Shown here: positions 1 through 5,832 of the stretch, one piece after another | Numbering within the stretch: position 1 is the stretch's first letter | Layout of the letters: every line of letters begins with the position of its first letter | Source of the DNA: Alphaproteobacteria bacterium | GTDB taxonomy: Bacteria; Pseudomonadota; Alphaproteobacteria; UBA6615 | Direction of reading: 5' to 3' | Length of the DNA stretch: 11,177 bases | Assembly: GCA_017643325.1 (NCBI GenBank) | Contig: JAEPNS010000080.1 | Location: 1 to 11,177 of the forward strand | Notes under the pieces: generated by a model | Told to the model about the DNA's origin: nothing | Databases searched by the model: none | Seen by the model: the letters and a program-made list of their open reading frames with translations, nothing else | Position numbers and translations under genes: made by a program

Positions 1-2103
1 GTAATCCATGAAGCTGCCCGACAGGATCTGGCCGTCCCGGTCGTAGGCGGTGCGCTCCAGCAGCGCCTGGCCGATGCCCTGGGCGACGCCGCCATGGACC
101 TGCCCGTCGACGATCATGTGGTTCACCACGGTACCCACGTCGTCCACCGCCGTGAAGCGCGTCACAGCGATCTCGCCCGTGTCCGGGTCCGCCTCCACCT
201 CGCAGATGTGGCAGCCGTTGGGCCAGGTGAGGTCGCCCGAGGTGTGGGTCTCGGTGACCGAAAGCCGGGCGTCCGGCTGGCGCGCGGCCAGCGCGAACAG
301 GCCGATGGCGCGGTCGGTGCCCGCGACCGTGAACTTGCCGTCGCCGAATTCGATATCCGCGGCGGCAGCTTCCAGCGCGTCACCGGCCAGCGCCTTGCTG
401 TTCTCGACCAGCGCATCGGCGCTGGCGACCGTGGCGCTGCCGCCGACATAGAGCGAGCGCGAGCCGCCGGACCCGCCGCCGGTCGCGATCCGGTCGGTGT
501 CGCCCTGGACGACGGTGACCGTGGCCGGGTCCACGCCCAGCCGGTCGGCGACGAGGCTGATGTAGGAGGTTTTCAGCCCCTGCCCCATCTCCTGGGTGCC
601 GGACCAGACGGTGATCGCGCCGGTATCGTCGTCCCGGCCCTCAATGCCGATCTCCACCGTCTCGGTGTACTCGTTGCGCCCGGTGTGCTCGATATACATG
701 GCGAGCCCGCGGCCGAGCCGCCTGCCGCGTAAGCGGGCCTCGGCGGCGCGCCCCTCGAACCCGTCCCAGTCATGGGCCTCCATGGCGAGGTCCATCATCT
801 TCGGGAAATCGCCGGAATCGATGTTCATGCCCGTGGCGTTGACGTAGGGCATGGCCGATTTCGGCACCAGGTTGCGCCGGCGCAGCTCGACCGGGTCGAT
901 ACCCATGTCGGCGGCGGCGACGTCGATCAGGCGCTCGGTGAGATAGACCGCCTCCGGCCGCCCCGCGCCCCGGTAGGCGTCGGTCGGGCCGGTGTTGGTC
1001 AGCACGCACTTGCACTCGGCCCACAGCAGCGGCACATCGTAGGTGTTCGACAGCACCCGGAAGGCGCTGATCGTCGGGATGAAGCCGCCCTGGTAGGCGA
1101 TGTAGGCGCCCATGTTGCCCAGGCTCTCGGCGCGCATCGCGAGGATCTTCCCCTCGGCGTCGAAGGCCATCTCCGCCCGGTTGACCTGATCGCGGCCGTG
1201 GATGTCGCTGACGAAACTCTCATTGCGGCCCGAACGCCAGTGCACGGGGCGCCGGAGCTGGCCAGCGGCGAACATCACAGCGGCATATTCCGGGTAGCAG
1301 AAGACCTTCATGCCGAACCCGCCGCCGATCTCCGGCACCAGCACCCGCAGCCGGTCCTCGGGAATGCCGAAGACATCGGCGCACAGATGGGTCTTCAGCA
1401 GGTGCGGCATCTGCACGCCGACATGCATGGTGTAGCGGCCGGTCTCCGGGTAGAACTCGCAGGTGACGCCCCGGGTCTCCATGGGGTTGGGAACCAGCCG
1501 GTTGTTGACCAGCTCGATCTTCGCCACGTGCGCGGCGGTTGCGAACGCGGCGTCCACCGCGCCCCGGTCGCCCTGGGCCCACACGCCGGCGACGTTGCCG
1601 GGGGCGCCGGGCCAGATCTGCGGGGCGTCGGGCTCAACGGCGCGGGCCGGATCCGCCACGGCATCCTGCACCTCGTAGTCGACCGTCACCGCTTCCGCCG
1701 CGTCCTGGGCCGCCTCCCTGGTCTCCGCGACGACCATCGCGACGTTGTCGCCGACATAGCGCACCGTGTCGGGCGTCAGCGGGTAGCGCGGCGGCGGGTC
1801 CAGCGGCGTCGCCTGGGGGTTGGGCGGGAACTGGCGGAACGGAACCGCGCCCAGTCCGTGTTCCCCGACCAGTTGCTGCCCGGTGTAGACGGCAACGACA
1901 CCGGGCAGCGCCTCGGCGTCGGCGGTCTCGACGGAGACGATCTTCGCGTGAGCATGGGGCGAGCGGACGAAGGCCGCGTGCAGCAGCCCGTCGAAGGACA
2001 GATCGTCGAGATACGCGCCCTGCCCCGTCAGCAGGCGCGAATCCTCCGGCCGGCGCAGTAACCCGCCGCCGAACTTCATGACTTCGTTGGTGGCGGTATC
2101 CAT
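1..2103 (-). CDS. Xanthine dehydrogenase/aldehyde oxidase-family molybdopterin-binding (large) subunit, C-terminus cut by window edge
   Basis: The frame is open from an ATG at 2103 (or the adjacent ATG at 2106) through base 1, giving 701 residues without a stop. The usual family length is about 760-790, so roughly the last 80 residues lie outside. The N-terminus reads MDTATNEVMKFGGG and then RRPEDSRLLTGQGAYLDD, typical of CoxL/XdhB-type subunits. The molybdopterin motif GGGFG is at residues 260-264, AYRGAGR at 376-382, and GGGSGGSRS further on; the visible end is GSFMDY, a conserved C-terminal stretch. AYRGAGR is the form II type, so this is not a true CO dehydrogenase (AYxCSFR). The family hydroxylates purines, aldehydes or N-heteroaromatics with a Mo-cytosine-dinucleotide cofactor, together with FAD and 2Fe-2S subunits, neither of which is in the window. 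The catalytic C-terminal Glu is beyond the edge. The start has no clear Shine-Dalgarno and sits 16 nt after the hyi stop, suggesting cotranscription. Substrate unknown. Confidence 0.93.
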   Translation of the reverse strand, partial: MDTATNEVMKFGGGLLRRPEDSRLLTGQGAYLDDLSFDGLLHAAFVRSPHAHAKIVSVETADAEALPGVVAVYTGQQLVGEHGLGAVPFRQFPPNPQATPLDPPPRYPLTPDTVRYVGDNVAMVVAETREAAQDAAEAVTVDYEVQDAVADPARAVEPDAPQIWPGAPGNVAGVWAQGDRGAVDAAFATAAHVAKIELVNNRLVPNPMETRGVTCEFYPETGRYTMHVGVQMPHLLKTHLCADVFGIPEDRLRVLVPEIGGGFGMKVFCYPEYAAVMFAAGQLRRPVHWRSGRNESFVSDIHGRDQVNRAEMAFDAEGKILAMRAESLGNMGAYIAYQGGFIPTISAFRVLSNTYDVPLLWAECKCVLTNTGPTDAYRGAGRPEAVYLTERLIDVAAADMGIDPVELRRRNLVPKSAMPYVNATGMNIDSGDFPKMMDLAMEAHDWDGFEGRAAEARLRGRRLGRGLAMYIEHTGRNEYTETVEIGIEGRDDDTGAITVWSGTQEMGQGLKTSYISLVADRLGVDPATVTVVQGDTDRIATGGGSGGSRSLYVGGSATVASADALVENSKALAGDALEAAAADIEFGDGKFTVAGTDRAIGLFALAARQPDARLSVTETHTSGDLTWPNGCHICEVEADPDTGEIAVTRFTAVDDVGTVVNHMIVDGQVHGGVAQGIGQALLERTAYDRDGQILSGSFMDY

Positions 2104-2119
2104 CATCGAGGCGTGCGGC

Positions 2120-2902
2120 TCAGCCGATGCCGTAGGGCTTCGCCCAGCCGAGCCCTTCCAGCGTGCCGTTGCGCGGCTTGTACTCGGCGCCGACCCAGCC
2201 GTCGTAGCCGGCAGCGTCGAGCATTTCGAACAGGAAGGCATAGTTCATCTCGCCGTCGTCGGGCTCGTGGCGGCCGGGCACCCCGGCGAACTGCACATAG
2301 GCGGATTTCGCCAAAAAGCGCTCGATCCGGTCGGACACGAATCCCTCAGCCATCTGGGTGTGATAGAGGTCGAACTGGACCTTCACATTGTCCCGCGCGA
2401 TCTCGTCGACGATGTCGTGGCCCATCGCCTGCCCGACGAGGAAATAGCCGGGGTTGTCGGTGTGGTTCAGCGGTTCGAGGTGGAGCGTGATGCCCTTCTC
2501 CGCCGCCCGGTCCGACGCCTCGTGCATGTTCGCAACCAGCGTGCGCCGGTGTTCCGCCGGATCGTTGCCAGCGGGCACGGTGCCGGACATCACGTGGATG
2601 CGCGTGCAGCCCAGAGCCTCGGCGTGGGTCATCGCGGTGTCGAGATCGGCGAGGAAGTTCGCTTCCTCACCGGGTATCGCGGCGCGGCCGAACTTCGTGG
2701 CGTCGCTCTCGCCGTAGGGCGTGTTCACGAGGGTGCACTCGACCCCGGCCCCGTCGAGGCGCCGGCGGATCTCGTCCAGGTCCTCGCCGTAGGGCCGCTG
2801 GATCTCCACCCCCGGGAACCCCGCATCCGCCGCCGCGGTGACGCGCTCGGGCAGGGAATGCTCGGTAAACATCATCATGATGCAGGAGGCAAACTTGGGC
2901 AT
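2120..2902 (-). CDS. hyi: Hydroxypyruvate isomerase family TIM-barrel protein
   Basis: The product is 260 residues, matching the Hyi/OtnI length, and is a sugar-phosphate-isomerase-like TIM barrel. Hyi interconverts hydroxypyruvate and tartronate semialdehyde in glyoxylate/glycerate metabolism; OtnI paralogues act on 2-oxo-tetronates. Visible family landmarks are HLEPLNH (Glu143), FDLYHTQ (Asp178, His181), VQFAG (Gln204) and the C-terminal GWVGAEYKP (Glu240). The two glutamates are the expected catalytic acid/base and metal-binding pair. The C-terminal GEMNYAFLFEMLDAAGYDGW closely resembles E. coli Hyi as I remember it. The start has only a weak ribosome-binding site. A possible promoter (TTGTTC, 17 nt, GATAAA on the minus strand) lies at 2932-2960. 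The gene is followed after 16 nt by the molybdenum hydroxylase large subunit, so the two probably share a transcript. The exact substrate remains inferred. Confidence 0.88.
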   Translation of the reverse strand: MPKFASCIMMMFTEHSLPERVTAAADAGFPGVEIQRPYGEDLDEIRRRLDGAGVECTLVNTPYGESDATKFGRAAIPGEEANFLADLDTAMTHAEALGCTRIHVMSGTVPAGNDPAEHRRTLVANMHEASDRAAEKGITLHLEPLNHTDNPGYFLVGQAMGHDIVDEIARDNVKVQFDLYHTQMAEGFVSDRIERFLAKSAYVQFAGVPGRHEPDDGEMNYAFLFEMLDAAGYDGWVGAEYKPRNGTLEGLGWAKPYGIG

Positions 2903-2931
2903 GGCGAGACCTATGGCGTATGAGATGATCG

Positions 2932-2960
2932 TTTATCGCCGGTCGGGCGAAGAGGAACAA
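2932..2960 (-). promoter_or_regulatory. Candidate sigma70-type promoter for hyi and the molybdenum hydroxylase gene
   Basis: On the minus strand TTGTTC (2955-2960) and GATAAA (2932-2937) are separated by 17 nt. They lie about 30 bases upstream of the hyi ATG and between it and repeat copy A. The match is only partial (3 of 6 and 4 of 6 against the general consensus), so this is a suggestion from position and spacing. Confidence 0.3.
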
Positions 2961-2981
2961 GAGGCGGTAAAAGGTACTCGG

Positions 2982-3076
2982 CTCGTTACCCCTGCGAAGG
3001 CAGGGGTCCATTGACTCAGGCGGCTATCCGGTCAGGCTTCGGCGATAATGGATTCCTGCTTTCGCAGGAATGACGA
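2982..3076. repeat. 95-bp palindromic intergenic repeat, copy A
   Basis: This copy matches 4576-4670 at 85 of 95 positions with no gaps. It contains two hairpins: CCCCTGC-GAAG-GCAGGGG at 2989-3006 and ATTCCTGC-TTTC-GCAGGAAT at 3052-3071. Its ends are imperfect inverted repeats of each other (CGTTA... and ...TGACG). It sits between the OsmC gene and hyi, both on the minus strand, and may terminate or process that transcript. Such palindromic elements are common in intergenic DNA of high-GC proteobacteria; whether this one is mobile is not visible. Confidence 0.85.
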
Positions 3077-3183
3077 ACTTTCGTTTCCGCACCGACGTGC
3101 GTTCTCTCGCCACGAGATCAGCAGCAGCAGTCGCTCTTCCGCTCCTCAACCTGCCTGCGCAGGGGTGACGATCGGTGGTGAGG
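3077..3183. repeat. Repeat remnant in the hyi/OsmC intergenic region
   Basis: The 281-bp gap at 2903-3183 contains copy A and then this stretch. At 3157-3171 GCGCAGGGGTGACGA matches the inverted left end of the 95-bp repeat, and CCTGCGCAGG (3154-3163) is itself palindromic. It looks like a decayed half-copy. No gene or other signal was seen here apart from a short AGCAGCAGCAG run near 3120. Confidence 0.5.
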
Positions 3184-3678
3184 CTAGCAATCCACCCAGC
3201 CATCGGCGGTTTTCAGGCGGTGCTTGATCTCGTTCTGGGGGGTCAGCATGGCCTCGATGAAGCAGCCCTTCTTGGCCGCCTCGATCAGCTTGAGCTGGTC
3301 CTCCAGCGGCGAATCCGTGTCGAAGGAGATGTCCATCGCGATGCTCTTGGGCGCGCTCTCGTAGGGCTCGCGGCCGCGCTGGGTCGCCTCCCACTCGCAG
3401 CGGCAGGAGATCTGCGGGTTCTCGATGTCGACCCGCAGACGCTTGGAGAAGGCGCGCATCTGGGTCATCAGGCAGCTCGTCAGCCCGGCGATGAAATAGG
3501 CGATGGGCAGCGGTGCGGTGCCGTCACCGCCATGGAAGCCATACTCGTCCGAGGCCATCTCCCACTCAATGAGCTGCGGCACCACCAGCCGCACGTCCAT
3601 CTCGCAGCGCATCTTGCCCACGCCGGACGCGTCGCATTCGAACGCCACCTCGAAGGTCTTGAGATCGTCTTCGGCCAT
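3184..3678 (-). CDS. OsmC-family protein (putative thiol-dependent peroxidase or related)
   Basis: The product is 164 residues. The ATG at 3678 (MAEDDLKTFEVAFECD) is chosen because GGGGGAG lies 7 nt upstream; a longer reading to 3879 would cross the divergent gene's promoter and start. The core FIAGLTSCLMTQMRAFSKRL (around residues 62-81), preceded by a glycine/proline-rich GGDGTAPLPIAY, is the OsmC/Ohr fold signature helix. Cys69 is the expected peroxidatic cysteine, and Cys139 in AAKKGCFIEA fits the second cysteine. The family reduces organic hydroperoxides with dithiols such as lipoyl proteins, in the cytoplasm. Five other cysteines (15, 25, 92, 94, 164) are more than usual for so short a protein. 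It is divergent from the SDR gene with a 142-bp shared regulatory gap. Peroxidase activity is inferred from the cysteine pair; some OsmC-like proteins have other or unknown roles. Confidence 0.85.
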   Translation of the reverse strand: MAEDDLKTFEVAFECDASGVGKMRCEMDVRLVVPQLIEWEMASDEYGFHGGDGTAPLPIAYFIAGLTSCLMTQMRAFSKRLRVDIENPQISCRCEWEATQRGREPYESAPKSIAMDISFDTDSPLEDQLKLIEAAKKGCFIEAMLTPQNEIKHRLKTADGWVDC

Positions 3679-3820
3679 CGGATTGCTCCCCCATGAAAAT
3701 TGACCGGGCGGAGTGTGCCGCACGCAGCCCCGGCCCGCAAAGGGTGCGATTGAACGCGCGCCGCCGAACAGGTATGCAACAGGCACAACACGAACGAACA
3801 CGCATTCCGGGGGAATATCC
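3679..3820. promoter_or_regulatory. Divergent promoter region between the OsmC-family and SDR genes
   Basis: This 142-bp gap separates divergent starts. On the plus strand TTGAAC (3750-3755), 17 nt and TATGCA (3773-3778) form a plausible promoter for the SDR gene, about 40 nt before its ATG. On the minus strand TTGCGG, 17 nt and CACACT is a much weaker candidate for the OsmC gene. Each gene has a good Shine-Dalgarno (GGGGGAG and GGGGGAA). A short direct repeat CGAACGAACACG near 3791-3802 could be an operator half-site, but nothing supports that beyond its position. Confidence 0.45.
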
Positions 3821-4561
3821 ATGTCACGAGTCCTGATCGTCACCGGCGGCAGCCGCGGCCTCGGCGCCGCCACCTGCATCGGCGCGGCCGAGCGCGGCTA
3901 CGAGAACATCTGCGTCAACTACGCGGGCAACAAGGAGCGCGCAGACCAGGTCGTCGCCGCCTGCGAGAAGGCCGGCGCAAAGGCCATCGCGGTGCAGGCC
4001 GACATCACCAAGGAGGCCGATATCGTCCGCCTGTTCGAGACCGCGGACAAGGAACTCGGCACCGTGACGCATCTGGTAAACAGCGCGGGCATCGTCGGCC
4101 CCTACGCACGGGTGGACGAGCTCGACGACTGGGATGCGATGCAGGAACTCTGGACCCTGAACATCACAGCCACGCTGGTCTGCTCGCGCGAGGCCATCAA
4201 GCGAATGTCGACCAAGCATGGCGGCAAGGGCGGCGCGATCGTGCACCTGTCGTCGGCGGCGTCCCACCTGGGCGGCGCGGGCGTGAACGTGCCCTACGCG
4301 GCCTCCAAGGGCGCGGTGGACTCCCTCAACTGGGGCATGGCGCAGGAGGTCGTGGCCGAGGGAATCCGCGTCAACGCGGTCAGCCCCGGCGTGATCGACA
4401 CCGAAATCCAGCCCGCCGGGCGGGTCGAGGAGATGGGCCCGAAGCTGCCCATGAAGCGGGCCGGCCAGGCCGAGGAAGTCGCCAACGCGATCCTGTTCCT
4501 GCTGTCGGATGAGGCGTCCTACATCGCGGGCACGAAGGTGAACGTCTCGGGCGCGCGGTAG
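3821..4561 (+). CDS. Short-chain dehydrogenase/reductase, YgfF-like
   Basis: The product is 246 residues of the classical SDR type. The Rossmann motif TGGSRGLG is at residues 8-15, NSAG at 87-90 (NNAG variant) and Asn114 in TLNIT. The catalytic set is a serine at about 145 (HLSSAAS), Tyr159 and Lys163 (YAASK), and the C-terminal half has VNAVSPGVIDTE and the PMKRAGQAEEVA stretch. The C-terminal region resembles E. coli YgfF and FabG-type 3-oxoacyl reductases from memory. It should be a cytoplasmic NAD(P)H-dependent carbonyl/alcohol oxidoreductase; residues after beta2 (NYAGNKERA) lean toward NADP, but weakly. The ATG at 3821 has GGGGGAA 7 nt upstream. It is the only plus-strand gene, divergent from OsmC and convergent with the selenoprotein gene, with repeat copy B between them as probable terminator. 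Substrate cannot be assigned. Confidence 0.92.
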   Translation: MSRVLIVTGGSRGLGAATCIGAAERGYENICVNYAGNKERADQVVAACEKAGAKAIAVQADITKEADIVRLFETADKELGTVTHLVNSAGIVGPYARVDELDDWDAMQELWTLNITATLVCSREAIKRMSTKHGGKGGAIVHLSSAASHLGGAGVNVPYAASKGAVDSLNWGMAQEVVAEGIRVNAVSPGVIDTEIQPAGRVEEMGPKLPMKRAGQAEEVANAILFLLSDEASYIAGTKVNVSGAR

Positions 4562-4575
4562 CGGTCGCGTAACAT

Positions 4576-4670
4576 CTCGTCACCCCTGCGAAAGCAGGGG
4601 TCCATTGACTCAGGCAGTTGCCCGGTCAGGAATCGGCGTTAGTGGATTCCTGCTTTCGCAGGAATGACGA
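4576..4670. repeat. 95-bp palindromic intergenic repeat, copy B (probable bidirectional terminator)
   Basis: This is the second copy of the element at 2982-3076. Its hairpins are CCCCTGC-GAAA-GCAGGGG at 4583-4600 and ATTCCTGC-TTTC-GCAGGAAT at 4646-4665. Read from opposite strands both hairpins share CCTGC-GAAA-GCAGG, while the outer pairs differ in a compensatory way (CC/GG versus TT/AA). It begins 14 nt after the SDR stop and ends 8 nt before the stop of the convergent minus-strand gene, an ideal place for a two-way transcription stop, although no U-tract follows. Confidence 0.85.
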
Positions 4671-4678
4671 GAGTGCGG

Positions 4679-5776
4679 CTACATATGCCGGAAGGTGTTC
4701 TCCGCCGACTTGTAGGCGTTGAGGCCCATCTCGGCGCGCAGGTCCTCTGTGCCCTTGAAGACGACCGGGTCCATCGGAATGCCGATGCCGTTGGCGACGC
4801 GATCGTTCTTCGAGAAGTTTGCCGCAACCGCCGCAACGCCGGATACCGCCACATCACCCAGTGCACCGGCGAGTTCAGCGCGCACATCGTCAAGCGCCTT
4901 GCGGTCTGTGCCGATAACGGCCTCGGCGAAGGCGAGCAGGACGTCGCCATGCTCGACACCGGTGTCCTGTTCGGGTTTCACCAGCGCCATCGGGTTCACG
5001 GTCAGGTTTGCTGCTTGTCCACTCTCACGGAGGAACCGGGCGTGCCCGGTCGTTCAGTAGAAGCAGTCGTTGAGCGCGGAGACCCGCCCCGCGACGATCT
5101 CCACCTGGGGCCGCGTGAGGCCCTCATGGTGGCAGTACTCGACGACGGGCACCTTCGGGAGCGGGTTGTACTGGGCCTGCTCCAGCGCGACATGGGCCCG
5201 GTACTCGTCGGGCACGAGGCTCAGCGCGCGCATGATGTAGGGCTTGAAGTGGCCGCCGTAGAGTTCGGTTCCGAATTCGCCGCAGTCGGGGACGTTCGGG
5301 ATCGTCGGCACAAAGGCTTCCTGCGGCACCGCCTCGTCCGGGACCTCACGCGTGGGGCTGCCTTTCCGGGGTTCGCGGAACGGACGCAGCGGAACGCCGA
5401 TGCCGCGCGCGTAGACGTCGAGGTCGACCGCGAAGGACACGATCGCCACCAGCTCCGCGAACTCCGGGTCGCTGAGCCCCGCCTCGCGCGCGGTCTCGTA
5501 GGTGGACATGTCGAAATCCTTCGGCGTCGCCGCAAGGGTGTGGATCACCTCGCGCACCATCTTCGGGAGGTCCCCTGTGGGGGATTCCGCGCCGCCGTCG
5601 TCCGGCGCCTCGAGAAGGCCCGCGTCGATCCCGGCCTTCCGGGCCTCCGCGATCACGGCCAGCCGCTGGGCCGCCGTGCCCCAGGTCCCGGCGCCGGCGA
5701 AGCGATCGAACTGGTCGTCATGGGCGGCTTCCAGGTCCTCGCGGACCGGAAACGCGGTATCATGGTACAGGCTCAT
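4679..5776 (-). CDS. AhpD-like (carboxymuconolactone decarboxylase family) selenoprotein, CxxU active site, in-frame UGA at residue 241
   Basis: Read through a TGA at 5054-5056, this frame gives 365 residues ending in TAG. The start ATG at 5776 (MSLYHDTAFPVRED) has GGGGGA 5 nt upstream. The sequence around the TGA reads VEIVAGRVSALNDCFY-U-TTGHARFLRESG, giving Cys238-x-x-U241-x-x-x-His245. This matches the AhpD active site CxxCxxxH, and Glu226 sits 12 residues before the first Cys, as in mycobacterial AhpD (Glu118/Cys130/Cys133/His137). The part after the TGA (AFAEAVIG, then FSKNDRVANGIGIPMD) is a normal AhpD/CMD C-terminus and has no ribosome-binding site of its own. The protein has two CMD-like halves; the first (about residues 30-135) has no cysteine pair. 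The expected role is peroxide or thiol-disulfide reduction in the cytoplasm. It lies 56 nt after the MDR gene, probably in its operon. The alternative is a single TGC/TGT-to-TGA nonsense mutation. Confidence 0.82.
5017..5036 (-). promoter_or_regulatory. Candidate bacterial SECIS element
   Basis: On the minus-strand mRNA, nucleotides 18-37 after the UGA can form a stem GUUCCUC / GAG-(U)-GGAC: seven pairs including one G-U, one bulged U, and a five-base apical loop CGUGA. A G is in the second loop position, followed by U. As I recall the bacterial SECIS description, it asks for an apical loop about 16-37 nt from the UGA, a short stem and a G among the first two loop bases; this fits. A competing, more stable GC hairpin overlaps it by two bases at 5035-5050. 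Confidence 0.5.
5054..5056 (-). other. In-frame UGA, predicted selenocysteine codon
   Basis: The TGA follows TGC-TTC-TAC (Cys-Phe-Tyr) and precedes ACG-ACC-GGG-CAC (Thr-Thr-Gly-His). It thus occupies the second cysteine position of the CxxCxxxH redox centre. There is no other stop in this frame until 4679-4681. Confidence 0.8.
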
Positions 5777-5832
5777 GGTCGTCCCCCGATGCGTCGGCGA
5801 TCCGTGATAGCGGATTCGCGGCAGCGGCGCGC

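Noticed and set aside
772..2061. 429-residue plus-strand ORF
   Set aside because: It is antisense and codon-aligned to the molybdopterin subunit gene, rich in His/Arg/Gly/Asp without any recognisable motif. It is a GC-rich shadow.
1..2103. True CO dehydrogenase (CoxL form I)
   Set aside because: The active-site loop reads AYRGAGR and not AYxCSFR, so it is form II/xanthine dehydrogenase-like.
2078..2923. 281-residue plus-strand ORF antisense to hyi
   Set aside because: Mirror of the hyi codon pattern with no independent motif.
3110..3135. Microsatellite AGCAGCAGCAG
   Set aside because: Too short to be meaningful in a GC-rich genome.
3184..3879. 231-residue version of the OsmC-family protein
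   Set aside because: The extra N-terminus would run into the divergent SDR gene and its promoter. MAEDD at 3678 has a strong Shine-Dalgarno and fits family length.
4679..4999. Separate 106-residue gene downstream of the TGA
   Set aside because: It begins at a GTG with no Shine-Dalgarno, lies in the same frame as the upstream ORF, and the 18 codons between are open and match the AhpD family. It is the C-terminal part of the selenoprotein.
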